This document shows positions 25,205-34,816 of a stretch of 64,000 nucleotides of DNA, piece by piece. The stretch lies in NCBI RefSeq assembly GCF_017115045.1, contig NZ_JABXKK010000068.1:124001-188000 (forward strand), read 5' to 3'. A program made the position numbers and the translations under genes. This DNA comes from Nostoc sp. NMS8. GTDB lineage: Bacteria > Cyanobacteriota > Cyanobacteriia > Cyanobacteriales > Nostocaceae. How positions within the stretch are numbered: the stretch's first letter is position 1; each line of letters starts with the position of its first letter. The notes beneath the pieces were generated by a model. The model saw only the letters and a list, made by a program, of their open reading frames with translations. It searched no databases and was not told the DNA's origin.

Positions 25205-26650
25205 CTAATTAACTTCTGTGATTGCCCGACTCAAGCGCGGCTTATCTAAACCAATCTGATTTAGTAGTAACCAAGATTGGATTAAGTCAGGGCCATGGAC
25301 ATCTCCAGTTAAGGCTGCTCGGAGCGATCGCATTACTAAGCCTTTTTTGACTTTTTGTTCTTTCACTACTTGTTTAATAATCTCCTGGGCAGCGGCTTCT
25401 GACAATTGCGGCTGATTTTCTAAAGCTGTGACAATCGCTTCAAGAACAGCTGCCGAGCCTTCTTGCTTGAGTTGCGTACTACCTTCCTCGCTAAATTCAA
25501 CTGTATCGCTAAAAAACAGTTGGCTTTGAGCTACTGCATCTACCAGGCGAGTCAAACTCTGACTAATTAAAGTTACTAGCTGTTCTAACCAGGGGCGTTC
25601 TCTTCCACCATCAAATTTATACCCAGCCGCTTGCCAATAGGGAATGAGTAAATCTGTGAGTTTATCTACTGGCGTCTTGTGGATATACTGACTGTTTAAC
25701 CAATCCAGCTTGTCCCAGTCAAACTTTGCACCTGCTTTATTTACACGCTCAAAGCCAAATTCTTTCGCTGCTGTTTCTAAGGTAAATATTTCCTGCGTCG
25801 AATCTGGTGGCGACCAACCTAGCAATGTCATGTAATTTACCAAGCCTTCAGCAGTAAATCCCATTTTCTGAAAGTCAGAAATGGAAGTGACACCATCTCG
25901 CTTAGAAAGCTTGCGCCCTTCCATGTTCAAAATTAACGGTGTGTGGGAGAACTCTGGGATTTTTGCCCCCAAGGCTTCATACAGTAAAATTTGCTTGGCG
26001 GTGTTGGCGATGTGGTCTTCTCCCCGAATAACGTGGGTGATTTGCATATCGATGTCATCCACGACAACCACAAAGTTGTATAAAGGTTGACCGCTAGCCT
26101 CTTCTGAGGCACGGGCGATGACCATATCACCACCTAAATCGCTACCTCGCCAAGACATCTTTCCTCTTACTAGGTCATTCCAGACAATTTCTCGCCCATC
26201 TTCGATTTTGAACCGAATCACAGAGGAACGACCTTCGGCTTCAAAGGCGGCGCGTTGTTCTGGGGTGAGGTTGCGGTGACGGTTGTCATAGCGGGGGGCT
26301 TCACCTCTAGCTTTTTGGGCTTCTCGAAGCGCCTCTAGTTCTTCGGAAGTGGTGTAGCAGCGATAAGCTAATCCTTGCTCTAGCAGTTTTTGTACTGCTT
26401 CTTTATAAAGATCCAGGCGTTGGGATTGAAAAAATGGCCCTTCATCCCAGTTCAGCCCTAGCCAGCGCAGTCCTTCAAGAATATTGTCTGTGTATTCAGG
26501 ACGCGATCGCTCTAAATCTGTATCTTCTATTCGCAGGATAAATTTCCCACCGTGGTGGCGGGCAAATAACCAGTTAAATACAGCCGTTCTAGCTGTACCA
26601 ATATGTAAATTTCCGGTTGGACTCGGCGCAATACGGACTCTAACAGTCAC
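25205..26650 (-). CDS. gltX: Glutamyl-tRNA synthetase
   Basis: A 481-residue class I aminoacyl-tRNA synthetase that charges tRNA-Glu. In cyanobacteria Glu-tRNA also feeds 5-aminolevulinate, hence chlorophyll, heme and cobalamin synthesis. The HIGH-type motif HIGTA starts at residue 16 and the KMSKS-type motif is KLSKRDG. I chose the GTG at 26650 ([13 protein letters not shown]) because family members start there and AGAGAGAA precedes it; the upstream in-frame extension to 26698 looks unrelated. tRNA-Asp lies upstream on the same strand. Confidence 0.94.
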   Translation of the reverse strand: MTVRVRIAPSPTGNLHIGTARTAVFNWLFARHHGGKFILRIEDTDLERSRPEYTDNILEGLRWLGLNWDEGPFFQSQRLDLYKEAVQKLLEQGLAYRCYTTSEELEALREAQKARGEAPRYDNRHRNLTPEQRAAFEAEGRSSVIRFKIEDGREIVWNDLVRGKMSWRGSDLGGDMVIARASEEASGQPLYNFVVVVDDIDMQITHVIRGEDHIANTAKQILLYEALGAKIPEFSHTPLILNMEGRKLSKRDGVTSISDFQKMGFTAEGLVNYMTLLGWSPPDSTQEIFTLETAAKEFGFERVNKAGAKFDWDKLDWLNSQYIHKTPVDKLTDLLIPYWQAAGYKFDGGRERPWLEQLVTLISQSLTRLVDAVAQSQLFFSDTVEFSEEGSTQLKQEGSAAVLEAIVTALENQPQLSEAAAQEIIKQVVKEQKVKKGLVMRSLRAALTGDVHGPDLIQSWLLLNQIGLDKPRLSRAITEVN

Positions 26651-26740
26651 AGTTAATTCTCTCTTTCGCAAAGCATGATAAATGTAGCTTATATTCAAAT
26701 CCTGAATTCTGAAGCAATGCCTTTGGGGAATTCAAAATCC

Positions 26741-26771
26741 AAAATCACCGAAGCTGAATTCAGTGATTCAC
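26741..26771 (-). terminator. Possible terminator downstream of tRNA-Asp
   Basis: AATCAC...GTGATT enclosing CTGAATTCAG can form a hairpin followed on the minus strand by TTTTGGATTTTG. It lies just after the tRNA gene and before gltX. Stem strength is modest. Confidence 0.4.
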
Positions 26772-26788
26772 TACTCATAAATTTAGAA

Positions 26789-26862
26789 CGGGACTGACGG
26801 GGCTCGAACCCGCAACTTCCGCCGTGACAGGGCGGTGCTCTAACCAATTGAACTACAGTCCC
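26789..26862 (-). tRNA. tRNA-Asp (GTC)
   Basis: The minus strand reads as a 74-base cloverleaf. The acceptor stem GGGACTG/CAGTCCC is followed by discriminator G. The D arm is intact, the anticodon stem CCGCC/GGCGG encloses loop CTGTCAC with anticodon GTC (Asp), and the T arm is GCGGG-TTCGAAC-CCCGT. The 3' CCA is not encoded. Confidence 0.96.
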
Positions 26863-26972
26863 TTGTTTGGCAACTTTGCTATTATCACTATTTTTTTTCT
26901 ACTTGTCAAGCGTTTTGGAGTTGAGAATTAGAAATTATTTTTGTCCTGTCTCTCCAAGGTGCGAATTTTTTG

Positions 26973-28505
26973 TTAAAACCTTGATAATGCAACCTGTGGC
27001 TCTGATTCCAAATGCTGCAATATCCGAGATTGTATTTGTTTATACTGCTGCTTTAATAGCTGTCTGCTCAACTGGGCTTGAGAAGTGGGTGGTAGAGTAT
27101 GACTCTGTTGCACCCAGGTTTTCAACAATTGCCGCTGAGTTGGCTCAATGCGACTGCTGAGAACCTGGGTACAGGAATGTGGTTCTTCCAGAGTAAAGAA
27201 AATCAAAGGATAGTGTTCATTTTCAGTCAGGAGACTTACCATTTTAAGATTTTGGGGGTTTTGCATATCTAAGTAGCATGGCAGCCACTTAGGAGCCAAT
27301 TGCCGATTATAGAGTACTGTCACCCACAACAGCATTGGGTGAGGGGATGTGATGAAGATAAATCGGCTGTAACGAGTAGAAGCCGCATAATTTTTAATTT
27401 CTTGTTGAGACAACATCAACCATAGTGCTGTCATCGATCCTTGTGCGGTGTCTAGAAGTTGAGGAAAAACAATTTCTTGAATTGGTTTATTTTGAGGCCA
27501 TAAAAGTTGCCGACAGCTTTGTTCTATTGCAATTGGTAATACAGAATTTAAAGGACGGCTCAAGATGGAACTAGAGGCTATATTTGTAGGTACGCTAGGA
27601 CAATTTAATGATTCTAGACTGTTTAATACTTGCAAAATTTGAGCGATATTTTGGGGGCGATCGCTTGCTTTTTTAGCCAGACAAGCCATGATTAAATTAT
27701 TCAGCTTTTGAGGTATTTTCAGAGTGGGTTTAACTTCTGCGATCGTTTTTGGCTGTTCAAAGTGATGTGCCTTATACCAAGCGCCAAAGTAATCAGTTTC
27801 AGGTTGCCAAGGTTTTTTACCTGTGAGCATCTCAAACATCATCACACCCAGACTATAAATATCAGAGCGGCTATCTAATTTTTCTCCATCTAATTGTTCT
27901 GGAGAACAGTAGGGTAAAGTGCCATTGAATCCCCTACTTGTACTAGCTGTTGATGCATAATTTAAAAATCTAGCAATCCCAAAATCGAGAATTTTAACTA
28001 ACTGACCTAATATCGGATCGGGAATAACTAATATATTAGCAGGCTTGATATCTCGATGAACTAATGGACAAATTTTGCCATCAATGTTAATACCTTGATG
28101 AGCGCATTGTAAGCCCAAACAAATCTGGCGAGAGAGAGTCAAAAATATATGTAGAGGCAGCGGAATTAAATCTTTTAAACTCTTGCCAGATAGATATTCC
28201 ATGACATAATATGGTTTTCCTTTCTCATTCACACCATAATCATAGGCCCGCACTATATGTATAGTTTTTTGACTCAAAGCTGCACTCATTAAAGCTTCAC
28301 GAGCAAAGTCTTGTTGCATCTTGCTATCGACAACAGTTTTAGTCAAAAACTTGACAGCAACCGGTATGCCTCCTAGCAAAATATCATTGGCTAAAAAAAC
28401 TTCACCCATACCACCACTACCAATTAATTGCTTAAGTTGATAACGATTGGCAAGCAAGCCCGTAGTACTTGGAGATGTAAATGGGCTTTGATTCACTTTA
28501 TTCAC
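26973..28505 (-). CDS. Serine/threonine protein kinase with novel C-terminal domain
   Basis: A 510-residue Hanks-type kinase. The glycine loop GSGGMGEV starts at residue 29, the ATP lysine is K52 (VAVKF), the catalytic loop HRDIKPANI is at 150-158, DFG at 174-176, and the SPEQ activation segment follows. The kinase domain ends near residue 295. A C-terminal domain of ~180 residues (WPQNKPI, PMLLWVTVLY, FFTLEEPHSC) matches no family I know, but recurs in the neighbouring kinase. There is no membrane anchor. It is a paralogue of the gene at 28601, from which it is separated by 95 bp. Confidence 0.9.
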   Translation of the reverse strand: MNKVNQSPFTSPSTTGLLANRYQLKQLIGSGGMGEVFLANDILLGGIPVAVKFLTKTVVDSKMQQDFAREALMSAALSQKTIHIVRAYDYGVNEKGKPYYVMEYLSGKSLKDLIPLPLHIFLTLSRQICLGLQCAHQGINIDGKICPLVHRDIKPANILVIPDPILGQLVKILDFGIARFLNYASTASTSRGFNGTLPYCSPEQLDGEKLDSRSDIYSLGVMMFEMLTGKKPWQPETDYFGAWYKAHHFEQPKTIAEVKPTLKIPQKLNNLIMACLAKKASDRPQNIAQILQVLNSLESLNCPSVPTNIASSSILSRPLNSVLPIAIEQSCRQLLWPQNKPIQEIVFPQLLDTAQGSMTALWLMLSQQEIKNYAASTRYSRFIFITSPHPMLLWVTVLYNRQLAPKWLPCYLDMQNPQNLKMVSLLTENEHYPLIFFTLEEPHSCTQVLSSRIEPTQRQLLKTWVQQSHTLPPTSQAQLSRQLLKQQYKQIQSRILQHLESEPQVALSRF

Positions 28506-28600
28506 CTCTGCTGTTGAGTCTATTTAAAGTTAGTAATACACACATAAGAATATGATTAGACAATTGTAGCAAGCATAGCAAGAATTGTAATCGCAAATTT

Positions 28601-30232
28601 TCAAGGACGGGATAGAACTTTTAAAAAAATCTCCAAAAATTTAACCATCCAATTTTTTAAACCTTCTTTCTCAGTTTTTTCATGTGCAGTTAACTTGCGT
28701 AAGATGTCTAACTTCAACTTTTCATATTCTATTTTCAAAATATTTTTGGCTTGATTAGGCAAAATTAATTCATTTGCCTGTTGACTTATATTTAACCAAT
28801 CTACAAGTTGCTGCCGCTGGTTAGCCGTAAGGTTTAAAGTTGTTACATGAGAACAACGTGTTGGCTCTTCTAGAGGAAAAAATAGTAAATGATAGTAGCC
28901 TACTTCTGCTAAACTACGTGCTATATTTTGACCTTTGTTATCTTTCAAATCCAGAAAATAAGGTAGCCATTTAGTCATAGAAGGTTGGGCATCGTATAGT
29001 ACTGTTACCCACAATAGCATCGGGTATACATTCATTTGACTAATAAATTCAGTACCATGTATGTTATCCAAAAACTTTGTAATATCTTGTTTTGGTAACA
29101 TTGCCCAAAAAGTTGGTATTGGTCTTTGAAGAGTATGTAGTAAATGCGGAAACCCAATTGGCGCAATTGGTTTATTCTTCGGCCAACTTTTCTGCAAGCA
29201 CTCTTTTTCTGATAGTAAAGTTGCAGGTACTAATTGAACCGGAAATGAGACTTTGATTATGTCAGTACTATTGCTAGGAATAGCATTATTAAGCTGAAGA
29301 TAAACTTTTCCTAAACCTTCTAATATTTGGCTGATATTTTGAGGGCGATCGCTTACTTCTTTTGCTAAACAACTCATCAATATCTTTTCTAATATTTCCG
29401 GTATTTTGACTTGCGGATTTACTTCTGTAACTGTCGGTGGCATTTGAAAGCGATGGGCTTGATACCAAGTCCCAAAGGAGTTACTTTTTGTTTGAAATGG
29501 ATGTTTCCCTGTCAGCATTTCAAACATTAATACTCCCAAACTATAAATATCAGAGCGCACATCAAGCAGTTTGCGCCCTTCCATGTGTTCTGGAGAACAA
29601 TAAGGTAAACTGCCAATAAAAGAATCTGTGAGAGTCATCCCACTTCGCTCTGTGAGAAATTTAGCAATACCAAAATCTAGTATTTTAACAATTTCTCCTT
29701 GTTTACTATCTTCAGCAAGAAATATATTTTCTGGTTTAATATCCCTGTGGACAATAGGATAAATTTCTCCTTTCAGGCTGATGCCTTGGTGGGCACATTG
29801 TAAACCTAAACAAATTTGATTACAAATATCTAAAAACTTCGAGATTGTTAAGGGCTGAATTTTCAGAATTTGTTTGAGATTTTTTCCTTGAAGATATTCC
29901 ATTACATAAAATGGAGTTTTATCTTCAGTAACGCCATAACTTAAGATGCGAACAATATGTTTACTTTTGCGACCCAATTGAGCGCCAATAAAAATCTCTC
30001 TGGCAAAGCGTTGAGACATTTGTTGGTTCGCTAAACTAAGTGATAATATTTTGACTGCGATAGACATACCACCTTTAGCAGTATCTTCCGCTAGATAAAC
30101 TCTACCCATCCCCCCTTTGCCAATCAAATCTCTGATTAGATAGCGATTGTTTAAAAATTGTCCAATATAATCGTCTAATTCTGCTTTTTGCCCTACCATA
30201 CTCTCAATTTTATTTTCTGGCATAAAAATCAT
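28601..30232 (-). CDS. Serine/threonine protein kinase with novel C-terminal domain (paralogue)
   Basis: A 543-residue Hanks-type kinase and close paralogue of the downstream gene. GKGGMGRV begins at residue 38, the ATP lysine is K61, HRDIKPEN is at 162-169, and DFG at 186-188. The C-terminal domain shares WPKNKPI, FPHLL, PMLLWVTVLY, KWLPYFLD and LEEPTRC with its neighbour. It ends with an amphipathic or weakly hydrophobic segment (MVKFLEIFLKVL) that may contact a membrane. The start may be the second Met (residue 4). The tandem arrangement suggests local duplication. Confidence 0.9.
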   Translation of the reverse strand: MIFMPENKIESMVGQKAELDDYIGQFLNNRYLIRDLIGKGGMGRVYLAEDTAKGGMSIAVKILSLSLANQQMSQRFAREIFIGAQLGRKSKHIVRILSYGVTEDKTPFYVMEYLQGKNLKQILKIQPLTISKFLDICNQICLGLQCAHQGISLKGEIYPIVHRDIKPENIFLAEDSKQGEIVKILDFGIAKFLTERSGMTLTDSFIGSLPYCSPEHMEGRKLLDVRSDIYSLGVLMFEMLTGKHPFQTKSNSFGTWYQAHRFQMPPTVTEVNPQVKIPEILEKILMSCLAKEVSDRPQNISQILEGLGKVYLQLNNAIPSNSTDIIKVSFPVQLVPATLLSEKECLQKSWPKNKPIAPIGFPHLLHTLQRPIPTFWAMLPKQDITKFLDNIHGTEFISQMNVYPMLLWVTVLYDAQPSMTKWLPYFLDLKDNKGQNIARSLAEVGYYHLLFFPLEEPTRCSHVTTLNLTANQRQQLVDWLNISQQANELILPNQAKNILKIEYEKLKLDILRKLTAHEKTEKEGLKNWMVKFLEIFLKVLSRP

Positions 30233-30507
30233 TTATGAAAAATGTTATTGGCAAAATACTTTAATTAAGTCTAGCTAATTATTAAATTGAAATCTAAAAA
30301 ATATCCAAGTTTTGAAAAAATTAATTATATGCTGTAAATATGCTTAACTCTCTGCAAATCTCCTAAACATTGTGTAACATATTTATTAAGGATTACGGTT
30401 GAGAAATAACACGTAAACTACAAGCAGGGTAGATAAAGCTATCTAGTAGATTCCGTGGATACACAGAAATAACCAGAAAAAAGAATAGCAGTATTATATC
30501 TGTGCGG

Positions 30508-31692
30508 TTAAAGGTTAAGATTTGGGAATAAACGGCGTAATAATCTCATTAGCGGAGTTTCAATTTTAATTTTAAAGGCTAGTATTTGGGTGCGTTGTAG
30601 GGAGTTAAAATTGTTATCACTGATGAGAATTAATGATTGCTGACCATCGGGTAATTTAGGGCCAAGAGTTAAGCCTTCAATGTTGTCTAGTAGTACATCT
30701 AGGGTTCTTAAATCTAACAGCAGTTTTTTCTGAACTGGTTTAATATTTTTGGAATCAACTGCTAAAAGGCTATCAATATTATGAATATCATCGGCTTCTT
30801 CTAAAGAAACTTGAAACAGGGAAATAGCAAATCCTAAACCAGTAAAAGACCTTTCTAAACTTAGGAATTGTCCTTGATTATCTAGAGCCAGTAAATCGGG
30901 TAATCCACTCGCAAATTTGCCAATCAGATTCAAAAATGGTGCAACTGCTTCAGTTTGGTAAAGAAATTCTTTTTCTGGCTGGTTGTTGAGTAAGTTGTAT
31001 TGCAAAATCCGAGAGGGACTACCAATATTAGGTTTAGCTGCGACACCATCTTGAATTAGAGCATTTTCGGTAGCAGTGAATAGATGCTTTTTATCGGGTG
31101 TGATGGTGAGGCTTTCAAAAGCCAAATTGTTACGAATACCTTTTTGACCATTCTTATTTGGCAAAAATTTGTTTGGGATGGGGAGTGTTACAATTTCTTT
31201 GCCAGAAGATAGTGAAAACTCTTTAATAAAAGGATTAATTAATTTTACAGCATCACCTTCAGAAGAAATAAATACAGTTTCTTTATTACTTAAGGCAATA
31301 CCTTCTGTATCAGTTTCACCAGGGCTAAATGTTTGACCATTCTCATTTAGTAATGCGGTAACGCTGACTGGGGTAATTCCACCTTTTTGTAGAACCCCTT
31401 TGCTCAAGTCGATTTTCAAGGTGTAGAAACGAGCGGCAGCTTTTTGTCCACGGTCATCGGAAATAGCATAATAAAGGTTGTTTTTGGCATTATATGTAAT
31501 TCCAGATAAACCTCCAATCTCCGTTTTTTCAAAGATTGAACCTTTGGGTAAGGTGGCTTCCCCAATAAATTCTATGCTACTGACTTCAACAGCATTTGAC
31601 GCTAAGTTTGTGAATATAAGGCTAAGAATTATAATTGGGAGCAAAAAGTAAATAATTCGTGGGAATACAAAAATTTTTTGAATTAGCTGCAT
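30508..31692 (-). CDS. Exported esterase-like/phytase-like beta-propeller protein
   Basis: A 394-residue protein with an N-terminal signal or anchor (about residues 10-33). The body matches the esterase-like activity of phytase family. Recognisable parts are GGLSGITYNAKNNLYYAISDDRG, DTEGIALSNKETVFISSEGD, NLAFESLTITPDKKHLFTATENAL, and a closing DNIEGLTLGPKL with LILISDNNF. Such proteins form a propeller with Asp/Glu metal sites and hydrolyse phosphate or ester bonds outside the cell. The substrate is not determinable. It is probably periplasmic. Confidence 0.8.
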   Translation of the reverse strand: MQLIQKIFVFPRIIYFLLPIIILSLIFTNLASNAVEVSSIEFIGEATLPKGSIFEKTEIGGLSGITYNAKNNLYYAISDDRGQKAAARFYTLKIDLSKGVLQKGGITPVSVTALLNENGQTFSPGETDTEGIALSNKETVFISSEGDAVKLINPFIKEFSLSSGKEIVTLPIPNKFLPNKNGQKGIRNNLAFESLTITPDKKHLFTATENALIQDGVAAKPNIGSPSRILQYNLLNNQPEKEFLYQTEAVAPFLNLIGKFASGLPDLLALDNQGQFLSLERSFTGLGFAISLFQVSLEEADDIHNIDSLLAVDSKNIKPVQKKLLLDLRTLDVLLDNIEGLTLGPKLPDGQQSLILISDNNFNSLQRTQILAFKIKIETPLMRLLRRLFPNLNL

Positions 31693-31958
31693 AGATTTTT
31701 TTGTTAAACAAATATGCGTTATGAACCAATATGGTTCAGTTAAGGGTTGTTGGTGTAGATAATTGGTCTTTTAAGACGCGATAAATCGCGTCTCTACATG
31801 ATGGTTTGTATTGACGTTATAAATACCCAGTTGTGCGTCTCTATAAATAATACCAACGAAGAAACAATGTTAAATTACAAATATAAGCCTGATAAGCTTT
31901 ATCAAATCAGGCTTTAATTAATTTTTAATTTGAAAAGCTTTAGAAAATAGGAAATTAC
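31693..31958. repeat. Intergenic palindromic repeat
   Basis: AGACGCGAT-AA-ATCGCGTCT is a perfect 20-bp palindrome near 31774-31793, followed by CTACA. It is a typical dispersed intergenic repeat. The rest of the gap contains only the hairpin at 31885. Confidence 0.55.
31885..31914 (-). terminator. Possible terminator after the RecB-like gene
   Basis: AAGCCTGAT...ATCAGGCTT is a 9-bp stem with a 12-base loop located 45 bases beyond the stop of the minus-strand gene at 31959. The following minus-strand sequence is only moderately T-rich. Confidence 0.45.
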
Positions 31959-33419
31959 TTAAGCTAGTCGCAAACCATATTCATCTTGGAAAAAATTGAC
32001 AAGCCAATCTTTCACTTGATGAGTAGCACGACAGTCATCTTCATTGTAGCGTTGGATAATTTCTAGTAAGCTGCGATCGCCTGTTTCTAACCATTGATCG
32101 TACCAGTAAATACACTTGGCACCACTGGCTTCTTTATCACGCCACTCAAATCCTATCCAACGAGCGATCGCTTTCAAGGCATAGCTTTCTATTGGCAATG
32201 CTACACTTTGGGTTAATTGCTCATACACATCCACAAATCGATTCAGTACAGGACGCACTAAGGAGTGTGGAGTGCCGTAAAGTTTTGCCAACCGTTTGAC
32301 TGTATCAAACTCGTAGACACAAAAATGATAAATTGGCGCTTCAGGATATTGCCAAACCAAATCCAAAAATTGCTGCCAAACTAATTCTTCGTCTTCTGGT
32401 TTGTCTGCTAAAAAGGAATAAAATTGTTCTGTATTAGCTTGTCTATTAACGACCAAAACCCCTAAGAGATAATCTAAATCTAAGTCTGGCTGGGCCTCAA
32501 TATCAAAATAAAGCTCTATAGGTGCTGTAAATGTAATATCTTCTGTCGGTAGCGGGTAGGGTAAGATTAGGGGTCGTTTTTCTAGTGCAGATTGAGCTTG
32601 CACTACTAACTTGGGTGCTACTTCGCTGTCAAAACCAAGTAGATTTTCTAAGCTGCTGGGACTGGTATTAGCAAGAGATTCCAGTGTGGTAATGGCTAAA
32701 GCTTGGAGTTGAGTGTAGCGAATGGGTGTTACACCTGGTAACAATGAGAGATGTTTTTCAGATTGAGCGATCGCATAACATTCACTATACCAATGGCAAA
32801 AATTGCACTTTTGGCGAGAAATAAACACCTCTGGCGGATTTGGTAACTCTAAAACTTGAATAAACTCCTCTAGAATCTGCTGCATCCGTGGCATCCATTT
32901 AAATAGATCCACTGCATAATTTGTATTTTTACTTCGCAATATGAGTGAAGCTGTTCCAGGTGCAACTCCCTGCACTGATGCCAGCACTTGGGCATGAAAT
33001 GCCGCGACAACCTGATATTCTTGCTTAGGGCGCTTACCCAGTTCAATATTCGCTGGGACGTAGATCCAATCTCCAAAATTTGATTGTCCCGCTTGTTTCA
33101 CGAGTAAATCTGGACGACTTAGCAGGGTATCTGCTTCAGAATAAGTTGCTGACAGCACTCCTTTATAGATGTACTCAACCCCACGCTGCATCAATTCTAA
33201 AGTTGCCTTCTCTGCCCTTTCCCAGTTTCCATAAGAATAATCTGGTTGGTGATAAGTCACCTTTGTCAAAATACTCAACTGATGAGCGATTTTGTCCTGT
33301 TGCAGTTTCCTTAGCAACTCATTGGGGGCATCGCGCTGACTTTTGTCACCGCGGATATCTAGAAAAGGTCGGCGTTTACAGCGTTGGTATTGCAGTAGGA
33401 GTTCAGCATTAATTAGCAT
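31959..33419 (-). CDS. RecB-like nuclease fused to RNase H-like exonuclease domain (TM0106 family)
   Basis: A 486-residue cytoplasmic protein with two nuclease-type modules. The N-terminal half is a PD-(D/E)XK RecB-like domain (LLSRPDLLVK then YVPANIELGKRPKQEYQVVAAFHAQ), followed by KCNFCHWYSEC, a cysteine cluster like those holding Fe-S in RecB relatives. The C-terminal half is RNase H/DnaQ-like: LYFDIEAQPDL has the first acidic pair, and YNEDDCRATHQV the last. This matches the TM0106 family of predicted nucleases. Substrate and pathway are unknown; DNA repair or processing is inference. Confidence 0.8.
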   Translation of the reverse strand: MLINAELLLQYQRCKRRPFLDIRGDKSQRDAPNELLRKLQQDKIAHQLSILTKVTYHQPDYSYGNWERAEKATLELMQRGVEYIYKGVLSATYSEADTLLSRPDLLVKQAGQSNFGDWIYVPANIELGKRPKQEYQVVAAFHAQVLASVQGVAPGTASLILRSKNTNYAVDLFKWMPRMQQILEEFIQVLELPNPPEVFISRQKCNFCHWYSECYAIAQSEKHLSLLPGVTPIRYTQLQALAITTLESLANTSPSSLENLLGFDSEVAPKLVVQAQSALEKRPLILPYPLPTEDITFTAPIELYFDIEAQPDLDLDYLLGVLVVNRQANTEQFYSFLADKPEDEELVWQQFLDLVWQYPEAPIYHFCVYEFDTVKRLAKLYGTPHSLVRPVLNRFVDVYEQLTQSVALPIESYALKAIARWIGFEWRDKEASGAKCIYWYDQWLETGDRSLLEIIQRYNEDDCRATHQVKDWLVNFFQDEYGLRLA

Positions 33420-33545
33420 CCTTTTAAGTTAACAAGATTTAGCACAATCTGGGAGTAACTCAGACAATTAATAATGGAGTGGGAGATGAGGGAGATGAGA
33501 AACTAATGCTAATCCAAAATCTAAAATCTAAAATCCAAAATTGAT

Positions 33546-34739
33546 ATGACTAGTACTTCTGTTGCACAAACCAGGTTGCATAGCCATCGAGAACAATTTC
33601 CGGCTTTAGCGAATAAAACTTATTTCAATTATGGGGGACAAGGGCCGATGCCCCAAAGGGCAATGGATACTATGGCCCAAACTCAAGCTTATGTTCAGCA
33701 AATAGGCCCCTTCGGCAATGAGGCATATAGCTGGATAGCACCTCAGACTCAAGCTGCTAGAGTTGCGATCGCTTCTGAGTTCCATGCACCATCTGAAACA
33801 ATTACTCTCACCCAAAATGTCACCATTGGCTGCAATATCGCCATGTGGGGTATTGAATGGCGGGCTGGCGACCATCTGCTACTCTCTGACTGCGAACATC
33901 CAGGTGTAATTGCCACATCCCAAGAAATCGCACGTAGATTCGCAGTAGAAGTTACCACCTGTCCTCTAAAAGCAACTTTAAATGAGGGCGATCCCATAAA
34001 AGTCATTGCCCAGCACTTACGCCCCAATACCCGTCTTGTAATATTAAGTCATGTTTTCTGGAATACTGGTCAAGTTTTACCTCTGGACAAAATTGCCGAA
34101 GTATGTAGAAATAATCATTCTGCACTATTAATAGATGCTGCCCAATCTGCTGGTTTATTGCCTTTAAACTTGACTGAATTGGGAGTAGATTTTTATGCTT
34201 TCACTGGTCACAAATGGTTATGTGGCCCTGCGGGTGCTGGTGGTTTGTATGTCCGCCCAGAAGCACGAGAAAGCCTGAAACCTACGTTTATTGGCTTGAG
34301 TGGTATTGTTGTGGATAGTCAATCTCAGCCTGTAGATTGGCTGCCAGACGGGCGACGATACGAAGTGTCTACATTATCTTATCCGTTGTATCTTGGGTTA
34401 AAGGAAGCGATCGCAATTCATCAGCAATGGGGAACCTCACAAGAACGTTACGAGCAAATCTGCCATAACAGCGAGTACCTCTGGCGACAATTGACGGCGT
34501 TACCCGATATTAAATGTTTGCGAACTTCCCCACCCGAAAGCGGTATAGTCTCCTTTCAACTTGCAAATAATCAGCCTCAAGCTCATTTGAAGCTGGTGCA
34601 ATTTTTAAACTCACAAAGGATATTAACTCGGACAATTGCCGATCCTAGCTGTATACGCGCCAGTGTTCATTACTTTACTTTAGAATCGGAAATTGACCTA
34701 TTGGTTGAGGCGATTCAAAATTTTGACAAACAAAATTAA
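33546..34739 (+). CDS. PLP-dependent class V aminotransferase, cysteine/cystine lyase-like
   Basis: A 397-residue fold-type I PLP enzyme. The PLP-contacting Asp is D197 (LLIDAAQSAG) and the Schiff-base lysine is K223 (FTGHKW). The N-terminus (KTYFNYGGQGPMPQRAM, IGPFGNEAYSWI) closely resembles the cystine C-S lyase of Synechocystis, which releases persulfide sulfur for Fe-S assembly, rather than the IscS/NifS or SufS type. Sulfur mobilisation is therefore the best guess; a selenocysteine-lyase or epimerase activity is the alternative. It is divergent from the RecB-like gene. Confidence 0.82.
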   Translation: MTSTSVAQTRLHSHREQFPALANKTYFNYGGQGPMPQRAMDTMAQTQAYVQQIGPFGNEAYSWIAPQTQAARVAIASEFHAPSETITLTQNVTIGCNIAMWGIEWRAGDHLLLSDCEHPGVIATSQEIARRFAVEVTTCPLKATLNEGDPIKVIAQHLRPNTRLVILSHVFWNTGQVLPLDKIAEVCRNNHSALLIDAAQSAGLLPLNLTELGVDFYAFTGHKWLCGPAGAGGLYVRPEARESLKPTFIGLSGIVVDSQSQPVDWLPDGRRYEVSTLSYPLYLGLKEAIAIHQQWGTSQERYEQICHNSEYLWRQLTALPDIKCLRTSPPESGIVSFQLANNQPQAHLKLVQFLNSQRILTRTIADPSCIRASVHYFTLESEIDLLVEAIQNFDKQN

Positions 34740-34740
34740 T

Positions 34741-34816
34741 TAAAAGTTTAGGAGTTGTAAGTTATAAGTCTGGAAATTATGATTTTAACTCCTAACTCCT
34801 AACTCCTAACATAAAA
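34741..34816. repeat. Heptamer repeat
   Basis: Three copies of AACTCCT (about 34788-34808) lie directly upstream of the next start codon, with an AGGAGTT inverse at 34750. A short tandem repeat of the STRR type. Confidence 0.65.
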
